64,000 nucleotides of DNA from Holophagaceae bacterium (GCA_016722505.1 JADKJH010000004.1:186001-250000), one strand, 5' to 3'; shown: positions 19,227 to 30,048, counted from the first letter of the stretch. Translations and numbers: made by a program. Notes: generated from the letters alone by a model not told the origin.

Positions 19227-19301
19227 TGCCTGTCCTTCGTCTGTGGAGGGAAGGCCAGGATAAATCAAGAATCCGCTTTGGCTAGCAGAAACAGACCAGG
19301 G

Positions 19302-20753
<1,452 letters not shown>

Positions 20754-20801
20754 AGGTTGATCCAGAAAAAGTCAGTATGAGCCAAAGGGCCGAAGAGATG
20801 C

Positions 20802-23029
20802 CTATAGGTTCTTCTGAATGAAATCCCACATGGCCTGCATGCGGGCGTAGACGTGTTGCGGAGCGCTGGGACCATGCGTGGAGCCCGGGAGCAGCACTGT
20901 ATCTGCGGTGAACCCGGCCTTCTGCAGGGCATCCAGGAACTGGATGGTGTTTTGGGGATGCACGTTGTCGTCCAGCGTTCCGTGGAATAGCAGAACTTTC
21001 CCATGGAGATTCTTGGCTGCCTTCAGGACCGAGGTAGCGTCATAGCCGACGGCATTTTCGCTCGGTAGGCCCATGTAGCGTTCGGTGTAGATGCTGTCAT
21101 AAAGCCGCCAGTCGGTCACGGGCGCGCCCACGAGGCCAGCCTTGTACTTGTCGCAATGAGTCAGGGAATAGGCCGTCATGAATCCACCGTAGCTCCAGCC
21201 TTCCAACGCGACGCGGCTCATGTCCGCCCAGGGCCTTTTACTCAGCCACTCGAGGCCTTCCAGCTGATCCTTGAGTTCTTGTTCGCCCAGGCTTTTGTAG
21301 ATGCCTTCCGCGCTGCTAAGCCCTTTGTTGGACGCGCTGCGGTTGTCGCAGATCCAGACCACGTAGCCCTGTTGCGCTAGGAAGTGGTACCAGAGCATCG
21401 AAGGGAAAATGCATCAACCACTTGCGGAGCCTGGGGACCTACATAGATATGCTGGAAAATGGGGTACTTTTTCTTGGCGTCGAAATCCGGTGGCAGCACC
21501 AGCATGGTGGGCATCGGAAAGCCATCCTTGGTGAGCACTGTCTGGAAAGCGATGCGTCCGAAACGGATGTCCCTGAATTCTTTGGTCACGCGGCCATCAA
21601 GGGTCTTCACCACGCGGCCATCTATATCCACCAAGCCTACCTGGGTGGGGCTATGGGCATCGCTCCAGGTGTCTACCGCAACCTGGAAATCAGGACTGAA
21701 TTTCATTCGATGCGTTCCGCCGCGAAGGGTGTGGCGCGCCATGAGACCGTTGGGCAAGGCGCCATCGAGGTCAACACTATAACCATCAAGGCCCGCTGGA
21801 TTATTTTCCGTGGCACTGAAATAGACGCGTTTCTGTTTTTCATCCACGCCGAAAAATTCGCGCACTTCCCAGGTGCCTGCGGTGACGGCCCGCATCAACT
21901 TGCCCTTCTTGTCGTAGCGGTAGAGATGGCGATGACCCGTTCGATCGGACTCCATGATGAATCCCCCGTCCTTCAGGAAGACCGGCAAGGGCAGACGTTC
22001 CTGCCAAGCTTTTCCGCTTTCCTTCAGCATCAAGGAACTGGAAGTCCCCTCGAAACGGCGCAGTTCCAACCAGGTCTGGAGCCGGTCCTGGTAGCTGGCC
22101 AGAAGCAATCCTTTGGGGTCCCAATCCACCTGGACCACCAATGTCTCCTTGCCCGGGTAGGGATCGTCCATCCAGGTAGTCTGCGCATTCAGGTCCACCA
22201 CGCCGAGGCGTGCGACTGGATTTGGATCACCAGGCTTCGGGTAGCGGGCTTCCAATAATTTCTGGGATTGCCCCCGGTCATCCACCAGGGTGTAAACCGG
22301 CACCTTGGATTCATCCAGGCTCAGGTAGGCGATGCGTTGGCTGTCTGGAGACCACCAGAAGGCGCGGAAACCGCCGCGGCCGTAGACTTCCTCCTGGTAG
22401 ACCCAATCCAGACGTCCGTTGAAGAGCGTCGGGGAACCGCCCGTCGTGAGCCGTGTCTCTTTCCTGGTGGCGAGATCCACGGCGTACAAATCATTGCCTT
22501 GGAGATAGGCGACTTTTTTCCCGTCAGGGCTGAAGGTCGGATCGTCTTTCGCCTCCTTGGCGGAGGAGAGTCTTTGAGCTTTAGGGCCGTCCTTCCCCAA
22601 CTCGATATCGTAGAGATCAGTCTCTACCGGCACGATGAACTGACGGAAATCCTTGTCCCAGGTAAGTGCTCCGCGGTGGACCGCACGCCGGGCCCGGTCC
22701 TGCTCCACGCCAAGTTTCACCAACTCCGCCACCACTTGGTCAGGCTCGAAGTAGGGCACGCTGGTGTTCTTTTTCAAGTCCATGCGCGTGATGCTCAGCT
22801 TGCCTTCTTCGGTTCGCGTCGAGAGCAACGATCCATCCAGCATCCACGAAAACTGAGTTTTCGGCCGTTCCAGGAACGGGATTTTTTGGGTCGGGTGGTA
22901 GAGGTTCTCGAGGCTGAGCAGGGTACCGGCCACCTGCTTCCGGGTGGGCTCGCCCACCTGTGGTGGAGCGCTTGGGATTTGCGCAGCGAGAGCTGTGGTG
23001 AACAGGAGCATGAGCAGTGGGTGATTCAT
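20802..23029 (-). CDS. S9B dipeptidyl peptidase IV-type serine peptidase, interrupted by a frameshift
   Basis: About 741 residues once the frame is repaired. The signal peptide (MNHPLLMLLFTTALAAQ) sends it to the periplasm or outside. Residues about 70-450 form the DPP-IV N-terminal propeller, including YQEEVYGRGGF (the EE substrate-amine site). The frame breaks near 21398-21404, within GATGCATTTTCCC, and resumes at ATG 21398. The second part carries the nucleophile in EGWSYGGF, the Asp in TLDDNVH and the His near STHG. The enzyme removes Xaa-Pro dipeptides. Neighbours pepQ and the POT transporter complete the pathway. A -1 or +2 change at a T/C run is the likely cause; read literally, the first product lacks the catalytic domain. 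Confidence 0.85.
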
Positions 23030-23070
23030 GAAGGCATCCTATGAAACGTCAGAATGAACGGTTGAATAGA

Positions 23071-24393
23071 TCACTCAGGCAAGTGTTTCCGCGTCAAATT
23101 CTGATGGCCGTCCTTCGTCACAAACACGTTGTCCTCGATGCGGATGCCGCCGAAGGGCGAGAGCGCGTCGATGAGGCTCCAATCAAATTTGGACGAATGC
23201 TGGGCTTTATCTCCGCTGCGGAAGGGGCGGAGGAGCATCGGGATGAAGTAGAGGCCTGGCTCCACGGTGAAGACATTGCCTTCCTCGATCATGCGGGTGG
23301 TGCGCAGAAAGGGATGTTCAGGCGGCTGCGGGGCGGGCGTCCCATCCAGCCCCAGCTGCTTGCCGGCCACATCATGGACCTGGATACCCAAGTGGTGGCC
23401 GAGGCCGTGCGGGAAAAATGGTTTGGTGTAGCCATTCGCCACGGCATCATCCCGATCCGTACCCCGCAGGATTCCGTGTTCAAGCAGGATGTCGGCGATC
23501 TTGAAGTGGGCCTGGTGATGGAATTCGCCGTAGTGCAGGCCCGGTTTCACAAGGGTGCAGAGCTCCTGCTGCATTTTTTCCATGGAGGCCAGGATGCCAA
23601 CGAAGCGCGGGTCGCAGTGGGGCGCGGCAAAAGTGCGCGTGATGTCGGATGCGTACGCGTTATAGCGGGCGCCTGCATCCAGCAGAAGCGTGGCGCCGTT
23701 GCGCAGGTCCTTGCGCTTGCCGTGGTAGTGAAGGATGGCGCCCATCTCATTGAGGGCCACGATGGTGGTGTAGGGCAGGTCTTCATCCACGCAACCCACG
23801 GCCTGGGTGTAGGCCCAGTGGACTTCCAGCTCCGAAGCTCCGTTCAGGAATTCATTCCTGGCGGCACGATGGGCCCGCGCGCCCATCTGTTGGGCCTCGT
23901 CCATGCAGGCCAACTCGTAGCTGCTCTTGAAGCTGCGGGTCCAGTCCAAGTGCTTGGTGATGTTTTCGGAATTCACCGCGAGGCCCGCCGTTTCGGCACG
24001 CTTGGGCTCATCACCGATGTAGGCGCCTTTGGGACATACACCAAGGGCGGCCCAGACTTCATCCACCGTGCCGCACTCGATCAGGTCGAAGCCATCAGCC
24101 CAGAAGGGCGATCCCAACGGCGACTGGAGATACCAGAAATCCTCCGGCGCATAGCGGATCAGGATGGGCTTCTTGCCTGGCTGGATCTTGAGCAGGTGCT
24201 GGGGCCCCTCCAGCGGGCACCAGTGCAGGAAATGCGGTGTTCCATAAAATGGGGCTTCGCGGTCGTCGGCGAAATATTCAAACTGCACCCCGCTGCTGAT
24301 GACCAGGGTCTCGAACCCAGTCCGGGCCATGGCCGCCTCGCCATCTTTCTGTCGCTGGGCAAGGTGTTCACGAAACAACGGGGCGAGGTTCAT
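23071..24393 (-). CDS. pepQ: Xaa-Pro dipeptidase (prolidase)
   Basis: 440 residues of the M24 pita-bread family, splitting Xaa-Pro dipeptides in the cytoplasm. Metal ligands are visible in LLLDAGARYNAYASDITR (two Asp), PHGLGHHLG (His), TVEPGLY (Glu) and GIRIEDNV (Glu). The start ATG at 24393 gives MNLAPLFREHL, matching the normal PepQ N-terminus; the longer frame upstream is unsupported. It follows the cation transporter by 28 bp and precedes the DPP-IV-type gene by 41 bp. Confidence 0.93.
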   Translation of the reverse strand: MNLAPLFREHLAQRQKDGEAAMARTGFETLVISSGVQFEYFADDREAPFYGTPHFLHWCPLEGPQHLLKIQPGKKPILIRYAPEDFWYLQSPLGSPFWADGFDLIECGTVDEVWAALGVCPKGAYIGDEPKRAETAGLAVNSENITKHLDWTRSFKSSYELACMDEAQQMGARAHRAARNEFLNGASELEVHWAYTQAVGCVDEDLPYTTIVALNEMGAILHYHGKRKDLRNGATLLLDAGARYNAYASDITRTFAAPHCDPRFVGILASMEKMQQELCTLVKPGLHYGEFHHQAHFKIADILLEHGILRGTDRDDAVANGYTKPFFPHGLGHHLGIQVHDVAGKQLGLDGTPAPQPPEHPFLRTTRMIEEGNVFTVEPGLYFIPMLLRPFRSGDKAQHSSKFDWSLIDALSPFGGIRIEDNVFVTKDGHQNLTRKHLPE

Positions 24394-24421
24394 TTGAGCA
24401 CTCCGGAAAAGGAACAGATTC

Positions 24422-25060
24422 TCAATCATGCCCACACCCGCAGCCTCCGGTGAAGCCAGGTGAGCGGGCCGCCCTGATTCCCTCGGCACCTTCTTTGAGG
24501 ATCAGCAAGGCCAGCAGAATCGCCGCGGCACCATCCAGCCACCAAAGGCCTGGGCTCAACAGAAAGATCAGGCTGCCGACGAAGAGCACCAAGGAAAGCT
24601 GGATGCAGGCCAGGCTGCAGGCCGCGTCGCTTTTCAGGGCCGCGCTGTCCAGGGCACTCGCTGCGCGGGTCTTGGCGCGCCATAGATAGAACATGAAGGC
24701 CAGGGATAGGCTTGAGATCACCAGACCTGGCACCGTCGTGGGTGGGTGATGACGCGAGACCAACTGCCAGATGGCGCCCAGTTGGATGACCAGGGCGAGC
24801 AACACGAACAGGGCACCTATGGCGAGCACCGCACGTCGCTCTGCTTCCGTGCCCAGGGCTTTGAACCCTTTGCGTAGCCGGGCCATCACGACCATCGCCG
24901 AGGCCACCTCGATCAAGCTGTCGAAGCCAAATCCCCAGAGCGCCACGGAATCATCACTCACGCCGAACCCAATGGAAACAGCGCCTTCCAGCAGGTTGTA
25001 GATCACAGTGAACCAGGCCAGGAACCAGGCGCGCCGCTCCCAGCGGGACTGCTCGATCAC
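24422..25060 (-). CDS. CDF-like cation transporter, membrane domain only
   Basis: 212 residues with five or six membrane helices and a Cys/His-rich tail (GGCGCGHD). GFGFDSLIEVAS in the second helix and LKSDAACS in the fifth resemble the metal-site helices of cation diffusion facilitators, but the usual C-terminal cytoplasmic domain is missing, so this is the short variant. It starts with GTG at 25060, overlapping the mqnA stop as GTGA. The substrate cannot be read; zinc or iron/cobalt are candidates. Confidence 0.72.
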   Translation of the reverse strand: MIEQSRWERRAWFLAWFTVIYNLLEGAVSIGFGVSDDSVALWGFGFDSLIEVASAMVVMARLRKGFKALGTEAERRAVLAIGALFVLLALVIQLGAIWQLVSRHHPPTTVPGLVISSLSLAFMFYLWRAKTRAASALDSAALKSDAACSLACIQLSLVLFVGSLIFLLSPGLWWLDGAAAILLALLILKEGAEGIRAARSPGFTGGCGCGHD

Positions 25061-25869
25061 AGGAATTTCAATGGCAGGTGTTCCTGCGCGAAGCCGTGTT
25101 TCACAGCCTTCTCGAAGAACAGCGATAAGCTCCGGATTTCAGCCTCACCCAAGCGGTAGTGGATGTTCTCGGTCAGGTATTCGCTGAGTTCCAGCTTGGT
25201 CCAGGGGATGTGGCGGCGGGCTTCTTCCACGATGTCGGGAATGTGGGCCATGCCGGTCTCGAGGCTCTTATGGAAGAAGGCCCCGACCCCGCCAGGGAGG
25301 TCCAATACGGGCGCCTCGTCGCGGACGGTCCACAGCGCGAAGACGAATGGTAGGCCCGTCCACTCGAACCATTCCTCCGCTAAATCCATCACCATCAATC
25401 CTTCTCTCCTAGCCCGCATGCTCTGATCGCCGATCATCAGGGCCGCATCGTGTTCCGCCAGCATGGCCTCCATATCAGGGGCCATGTCCGTGACTTTCGG
25501 ATTCACGCCATAGCGTTCCCGCAGGAGCAATTGGGCCAGCACCGCAGAAGTCCGTGAGGATGTATCCAGGGCCAGGGTCTTGATCTCGTCGGGTGGAACT
25601 TTTGAAAGGATCACGACGCTGCGGACCCGTTTGGGGGAAGCGATGCAAAGCCCCGGGACGATCCGCAGATCAGGAATCCGCAAGTACTCGATGGAGCTGA
25701 TGAGCCCTGCATCCACTTCGCCGTTCCGCAATTGATCGGCACACGCTGAAGGCACCTGGAATTTCAAATGAAAGCGCTCCCAGCCCAGCCCATGTTTGAA
25801 CCCGTAGTTCAATGGTGCCGCGTTGAGGTATTCAATGATGGATAAGCGGAACGGTTGCGATTCGGCCAT
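25057..25869 (-). CDS. mqnA: chorismate dehydratase, futalosine menaquinone pathway
   Basis: 270 residues of the MqnA/MqnD periplasmic-binding-like fold, which here is a cytoplasmic enzyme converting chorismate to 3-[(1-carboxyvinyl)oxy]benzoate. The opening IIEYLNAAPLNYGF, the block EVDAGLISSIEYL and the segment ALDTSSRTSAVLAQLLL are typical of MqnA. It supplies menaquinone, which fits the quinol module at 10.5-13.2 kb. It is the first gene of a six-gene minus-strand run. No other mqn genes are in the window. Confidence 0.9.
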   Translation of the reverse strand: MAESQPFRLSIIEYLNAAPLNYGFKHGLGWERFHLKFQVPSACADQLRNGEVDAGLISSIEYLRIPDLRIVPGLCIASPKRVRSVVILSKVPPDEIKTLALDTSSRTSAVLAQLLLRERYGVNPKVTDMAPDMEAMLAEHDAALMIGDQSMRARREGLMVMDLAEEWFEWTGLPFVFALWTVRDEAPVLDLPGGVGAFFHKSLETGMAHIPDIVEEARRHIPWTKLELSEYLTENIHYRLGEAEIRSLSLFFEKAVKHGFAQEHLPLKFL

Positions 25870-25904
25870 TATTTAGCTTAGCGGCGAAGCCAGAGGATTG
25901 GGGC

Positions 25905-25964
25905 AAGTCGAGAAGCTAAGAAGTCGAGAAGTTGAGAAGTCAAAAAGTCAAAAAGTCGAGAAGT
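25905..25964. repeat. degenerate octamer array AAGTYRAR, 7.5 units
   Basis: Exactly 60 bp divide into units of eight: AAGTCGAG, AAGCTAAG, AAGTCGAG, AAGTTGAG, AAGTCAAA, AAGTCAAA, AAGTCGAG and AAGT. Every unit begins AAG. The strand is purine-rich. It lies between the divergent mqnA and ogt genes. Related arrays are at 26031 (inverted), 32951 and 57131. Confidence 0.8.
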
Positions 25965-26030
25965 ACCAAGTCTGAGTGCCATCCTGCTCTGCCCCTTGCT
26001 CCAACCGTCCATTGAAATTCCATCGTTCGC

Positions 26031-26072
26031 ACTTTTAACTTTTCAACCTTCAACTTTTTAACTTTTTCAACT
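26031..26072. repeat. inverted partner of the octamer array
   Basis: On the minus strand this segment reads as AGTTGAAA/AAGTTAAA-type units, the same word as the array at 25905 in opposite orientation, with about 65 bp between them. It ends about 10 bp before the ogt start, so it overlaps the ogt leader and could pair with the first array in RNA or single-stranded DNA. Confidence 0.7.
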
Positions 26073-26082
26073 CCCAACGCCC

Positions 26083-26607
26083 ATGTCCCACACGACCGCC
26101 TGGACCCATAGCCTCGAAACGCCCATCGGCACCATGGGCGCAGCCTTCGATGGCGAAGGGTATCTGATCCGTCTGGATTTTTTGATGGAGGGACGCCCCG
26201 CGAATTGGGCCGAGCCGCAATCCAAGCGCGAGGAACAGGCCTTCGGCTTCTTGAAAGCTCAAATGGATGCTTATTTCCGGGGCTCGCTGCGGACCTTCAA
26301 TGTGCCCCATAAGGCAGCGGGCACTGAATTCCAGAAGCGGGTCTGGGCCGAGTTGGAATGCATTCCCTTCGGCCGGACCATCAGCTACCTTGAGTTGGCC
26401 AAGCGGCTGGGCAATCCTCAATGCATCCGCGCCGCGGGAAGGGCCAATGGCGCCAATCCTATTTCGGTCCTGATCCCCTGCCACCGCGTCATCGGAAGCG
26501 ATGGCAGCCTGGTGGGCTATGGTGGTGGATTACCACGCAAGCAGGCTTTGCTGGAGTTGGAAGGCGCCCTGCCCAAACACGAGGCGGGCCCGTACGGTTG
26601 GGTTTAG
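26083..26607 (+). CDS. ogt: methylated-DNA--protein-cysteine methyltransferase
   Basis: 174 residues of the Ogt/Ada-C family, a suicide repair protein that moves alkyl groups from O6-alkylguanine to its own cysteine. The active-site motif IPCHRVIG places the acceptor at Cys133. The helix-turn-helix arginine-finger segment RAAGRANGANP precedes it, and GYGGGLPRKQALLELEG follows. It stands alone between two repeat elements. Confidence 0.95.
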   Translation: MSHTTAWTHSLETPIGTMGAAFDGEGYLIRLDFLMEGRPANWAEPQSKREEQAFGFLKAQMDAYFRGSLRTFNVPHKAAGTEFQKRVWAELECIPFGRTISYLELAKRLGNPQCIRAAGRANGANPISVLIPCHRVIGSDGSLVGYGGGLPRKQALLELEGALPKHEAGPYGWV

Positions 26608-26631
26608 GTGCGATATAACTTTCGAGAGAAT

Positions 26632-26693
26632 GAAGCCACGAAGGGACACGAACAAGACACAACGTCCTTCATTCGTGTCCTTCGTGTGGCTTC
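26632..26693. repeat. CACGAAG-type inverted repeat element
   Basis: GAAGCCACGAAGGGACACGAA (26632-26652) pairs with TTCGTGTCCTTCGTGTGGCTTC (26672-26693) apart from two small bulges, giving a long stem with a 19-base loop. It lies between the convergent ogt and speD genes. The same words occur at 33898-33963. There is no T-run, so simple termination is not obvious. Confidence 0.75.
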
Positions 26694-26745
26694 GTAGCTG
26701 AATTGATTAAACAATATTGAGTTTCGGCACCGCTCCGGCACCGGG

Positions 26746-27132
26746 TCAATTCCGGACGACCACAGTCCCAATCCGGAGTGGTCCACGCTCCAGTTCCAGC
26801 AGTTCTTCGGACTTGGCTTGAAAGGCTTCTTTCAAATGATCCAAGGCCTTTCGAACATCCACACCTTGGCCGCAGGTGAAGAAATCCAAAGCGGCGAATT
26901 GGTGCTCTGGCCAGGTGTGGATGGCCAGATGGCTTTCGGCGATGATCACGGCTCCACTTACGCCTTGGCCGCCATCTTGCCCCGCGAAATGGTGGAAGCT
27001 GTGGGTGACGATGGTGGCGCCGGAGATTCGGGCCGCATCCAGCATGGAACCTTCCACAATAGACAGATCCGCCAATCGGGCCGCATCGCAGCCACCGAAT
27101 TCCGCCAGTATGTGTCGGCCCAATGAAGCCAT
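26746..27132 (-). CDS. speD: S-adenosylmethionine decarboxylase proenzyme
   Basis: 128 residues of the short prokaryotic SpeD class, making decarboxylated S-adenosylmethionine for spermidine synthesis. The segment AESHLAIHTWPEHQFAALDF contains the self-cleavage site; the Ser after Glu becomes the pyruvoyl group. FFTCG follows with the catalytic Cys, and THSFHHF matches the conserved His region. It is divergent from fabZ, and no speE is nearby. Confidence 0.93.
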   Translation of the reverse strand: MASLGRHILAEFGGCDAARLADLSIVEGSMLDAARISGATIVTHSFHHFAGQDGGQGVSGAVIIAESHLAIHTWPEHQFAALDFFTCGQGVDVRKALDHLKEAFQAKSEELLELERGPLRIGTVVVRN

Positions 27133-27208
27133 CCGATCAAACTAGCAGGAGCGGGGCATCAGCGCACGGGGCCTGGTGTGAGATACTCGAATTATTCGGA
27201 GAATATGC

Positions 27209-27685
27209 ATGACGGACGCAAGGACGCCCCACACCATTGATCTGCAGGGAATCATGGACCTGCTGCCGCACCGGTATCCCATGCTTCTGGTGGATCGGAT
27301 TCTGGATCTAGAGCCCAAGGAATGGATCCGGGGGCTCAAGAACGTCTCCTTCAACGAAGAGGTGTTCCAGGGGCACTTTCCTAAGCGGCCTATCTTTCCA
27401 GGTGTGCTCATCGTGGAAGCCATGGCGCAGACCGGCGGTTGTCTGATGATGCGGGAGTTCGAGGACCGGGATAAGAAAGTCATCTACTTCATGGGCATCG
27501 AAGGCGTGAAATTCAGAAAACCTGTGCTGCCCGGCGATCAACTCGTGATGGAAGTCAAGGTGGTCAGCATGAAGGGCCGTGTCTGCAAGATGCGTGGAGA
27601 AGCCTTTGTGGGGGGAGTCAAGGTGGCCGAGGCAGAATTCATGTCCATGCTCATGGATGTGGCGGAGGAGGGAGGTTCCAAATGA
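27209..27685 (+). CDS. fabZ: 3-hydroxyacyl-[acyl-carrier-protein] dehydratase
   Basis: 158 residues with the hot-dog fold of FabZ. It opens with IMDLLPHRYPMLLVDRI, the catalytic His lies in GHFPKRPIFPG and the Glu in EAMAQTGG. It dehydrates 3-hydroxyacyl-ACP in fatty acid synthesis. GGAG precedes the ATG at 27209. The stop overlaps lpxA as ATGA, the usual pairing that balances fatty acid and lipid A precursor flow. Confidence 0.95.
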   Translation: MTDARTPHTIDLQGIMDLLPHRYPMLLVDRILDLEPKEWIRGLKNVSFNEEVFQGHFPKRPIFPGVLIVEAMAQTGGCLMMREFEDRDKKVIYFMGIEGVKFRKPVLPGDQLVMEVKVVSMKGRVCKMRGEAFVGGVKVAEAEFMSMLMDVAEEGGSK

Positions 27686-28485
27686 CTTCTTCAGCCCGGA
27701 TCCCAGCTTCGGTCCATCCATCGTCGGTTGTCCATCCTGATGCCCAGTTGGGCGAAGGCGTCATCATCGGTCCCTTCTGCGTGGTAGAGGGTTCGTCCAA
27801 AATTGGGGCCCGCACCGTGTTGCGGAGCCATGTGGTCATCGGCCCCCATACGGAATTGGGCGAGGACAATGTCATATACCCCCATTCAACGCTCGGCCTG
27901 GAACCCCAGGACCTGAAATTCAGCGGGGCTCCTACGAGGCTGGTCATCGGCCATCGGAATACGCTCCGTGAAGGCGTCACAGCCCACCGTGGAACCGAGG
28001 GCGGCGGCGGCATCACCAGTGTCGGCAGTGATAATTTTTTAATGACCGGTTCGCACATCGCCCATGATTGCCACGTGGGCGACGGCAACATTTTTGCCAA
28101 CTGCGCCACCCTGGCGGGCCATGTGGAAGTGGGTGACCGCACCAATATTGGCGCGTTTTCCGCTGTGCACCAATTCTGCCGCGTGGGGGACCATGCCTTC
28201 ATGGGCGGCTTTACCGTCGCCACCATGGATGTGCTGCCTTTCATGAAAACTGTCGGTGCCCGCGACACCAAAAGCTATGGCGTGAACACCGTGGGCCTCC
28301 GGCGGAAGGGGTTCACCGCAGCGAGTATCGAGGCGTTGAAAAAAGCCCACCGCATCCTGTTCCATATGGACCTGCTGCGGGAAGAGGCGCTGCATCAGGT
28401 GGAATCAGAATTGAGCCAGCATCCTGAAGTGGCCTACCTGGTGAAATTCATTCGGGATTCTAAGCGGGGTATCCACCGTGGGTGA
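27682..28485 (+). CDS. lpxA: UDP-N-acetylglucosamine acyltransferase
   Basis: 267 residues made of left-handed beta-helix hexapeptide repeats (VHPDAQLGEGVIIGPFCVVE and on), then an alpha-helical C-terminus. It adds the first 3-hydroxyacyl chain in lipid A synthesis. The catalytic His is in TGSHIAHDCHVGDG. It shows that the organism makes an outer membrane with lipid A. It overlaps fabZ by four bases and era by eight. Confidence 0.95.
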   Translation: MTSSARIPASVHPSSVVHPDAQLGEGVIIGPFCVVEGSSKIGARTVLRSHVVIGPHTELGEDNVIYPHSTLGLEPQDLKFSGAPTRLVIGHRNTLREGVTAHRGTEGGGGITSVGSDNFLMTGSHIAHDCHVGDGNIFANCATLAGHVEVGDRTNIGAFSAVHQFCRVGDHAFMGGFTVATMDVLPFMKTVGARDTKSYGVNTVGLRRKGFTAASIEALKKAHRILFHMDLLREEALHQVESELSQHPEVAYLVKFIRDSKRGIHRG

Positions 28486-29386
28486 TAAACGCTGTGCCAT
28501 GGTGGCCCTTGTGGGCATGCCCAACGCAGGCAAGAGCACCCTGCTGAATGCGCTAGTGGGTGAAAAACTCGCGGCGGTGAGCCAGACACCCCAGACCACG
28601 CGAAGCAGAATATTGGGCATCGTGAACCGGGGCGAAGCTCAGTTGGTATTCCTGGATACACCCGGCATCCATGAGCCTCAGCACGCCTTGAATTACCGCA
28701 TGATGGCCCAGGTGGATGGCGCGCTTCAGGATGCGGAACTCGTGCTGTGGGTGGTGGATGCCGACGGATTCTTGGGGGACGGCGAAAAAGCCATAGCCAA
28801 GCGGCTGAAGACCATTGGGCTACCGGTTTATTTGTTGCTGAATAAGATTGATCTCCTGAGCAAAGGCAGGCTGCTGGAGACCGTCGCCCACTACAAGGAC
28901 TTGATGGATTTCCATGAGATCGTCCCCATCAGCGCCAAGTTTTCCAAGAACCTGGATCCGCTATGGGTGTTGCTGGAACGTGATGCCAAGGTGTCTGAAT
29001 GGGCCTTTGATGAAGAGACCTTCACGGATCAGAACGAGCGGTCCATGGCGACCGAATTCATCCGTGAAAAAGTGCTGCGCAAGACCCGGGAGGAAGTGCC
29101 CCATGTGGTCGCTGTGGAGATCGAGCGCTGGATCGAGGAGGGCGAAAACTACCCCGAGGACATGAAGCCCGGTGGCGTCTTCATCGCCGGATTGATCCTG
29201 GTGGAGAAGGCCAACCACCGGAAAATCCTGCTGGGGAAGCAGGGGGAGATGATCAGCAGCATCCGTCAAAGCGCCCAGCGGGAATTGAAGAAATTGTTGC
29301 AGCGTCCCGTGCGCCTTGAATTGTTCATCAAGGTCGAGGAAGACTGGCGCAACCGCCCCGATCAGCTGGACCGGCTGGGACTGTAA
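28478..29386 (+). CDS. era: GTPase Era
   Basis: 302 residues. GTP-binding motifs are GMPNAGKST (G1), DTPGI (G3) and NKID (G4); the C-terminal KH domain has GEMISSIRQSAQREL, close to the GxxG RNA-binding loop. Era matures the 16S rRNA 3' end and 30S subunit. It begins with GTG at 28478 inside the end of lpxA. The more common neighbours rnc and recO are absent. Its 3' end overlaps yggS on the other strand by 25 bp. Confidence 0.94.
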   Translation: MGDKRCAMVALVGMPNAGKSTLLNALVGEKLAAVSQTPQTTRSRILGIVNRGEAQLVFLDTPGIHEPQHALNYRMMAQVDGALQDAELVLWVVDADGFLGDGEKAIAKRLKTIGLPVYLLLNKIDLLSKGRLLETVAHYKDLMDFHEIVPISAKFSKNLDPLWVLLERDAKVSEWAFDEETFTDQNERSMATEFIREKVLRKTREEVPHVVAVEIERWIEEGENYPEDMKPGGVFIAGLILVEKANHRKILLGKQGEMISSIRQSAQRELKKLLQRPVRLELFIKVEEDWRNRPDQLDRLGL

Positions 29387-30048
29387 ACCCTCGCACCAAA
29401 AAGTGCGGTGCCGATACGAATTTGGTCGCTGCCTGCTTTGATGGCGGCTTCGAAATCGCCGCTCATGCCCATGCTCAATCGCAATCGCAGCCCTGTTTTC
29501 TGCTGCCAGCGATCCCGCAGCAGCGCCATTTCGGTGAATGCGGCTTCTTGGCCTGGGGGGGGGATGGCCATGAAGCCATGAACTTTCAGTAAGCCGCTGG
29601 CCGCAAGCTCCGAGAAGATTGCGGGTAGTCCTGATTCAGGGCATCCGCCTGCTTTGGTAGATTCATCCCATAAATCCATCTGTATCCAGACACCGCGCTC
29701 GGTGTGCAACTCATCCGCTAGGCGCGTCAGCCGGCCGCAGAGATCCACTCGGTCAACTGTTTGGATTTCAGCAAAATGCAATAAGGCCAATCTAGCCTTG
29801 TTCCGTTGCAAGGGGCCGATGAGATTAAAGCAGAGCCCTGGCAGTTCCAGGTGCTTCGCCGCGCCCTCCTGGACGTAGTTCTCGCCAAAGGAGCGGAATC
29901 CCAAGTCCACAGCTTCGCGGATGGCATCCACAGATTGGCGTTTGGAGACCGGCAACAGCTCCACATCCTCCGGGCTGCGGCCACACTTGGAACAGGCCTG
30001 TTCGATTCGATCACGCAGAATCCTGATGCGCTCGATCATTCCATTCAC
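29362..30048 (-). CDS. yggS: YggS-type pyridoxal-phosphate homeostasis protein
   Basis: 228 residues of the PLPBP/YggS family, a TIM barrel like the alanine racemase N-domain. The PLP lysine is in LLPVSKRQ, followed by GFRSFGENYVQE; the C-terminal phosphate site is LRLSMGMSGDFEAAI and IRIGTALFG. It begins with GTG at 30048, overlapping the upstream gene stop as GTGA. Its last 25 bp overlap the 3' end of era on the other strand. Confidence 0.93.
   Translation of the reverse strand: MNGMIERIRILRDRIEQACSKCGRSPEDVELLPVSKRQSVDAIREAVDLGFRSFGENYVQEGAAKHLELPGLCFNLIGPLQRNKARLALLHFAEIQTVDRVDLCGRLTRLADELHTERGVWIQMDLWDESTKAGGCPESGLPAIFSELAASGLLKVHGFMAIPPPGQEAAFTEMALLRDRWQQKTGLRLRLSMGMSGDFEAAIKAGSDQIRIGTALFGARVYSPSRSS

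Noticed and set aside
23041..24453. Plus-strand frame of 470 residues opposite pepQ
   Set aside because: PepQ on the minus strand has every metal ligand; the opposite frame has no recognisable motif.
25905..25964. Octamer array as a CRISPR array
   Set aside because: Units are 8 bp with no spacers and there are no cas genes; it is a simple degenerate tandem repeat.
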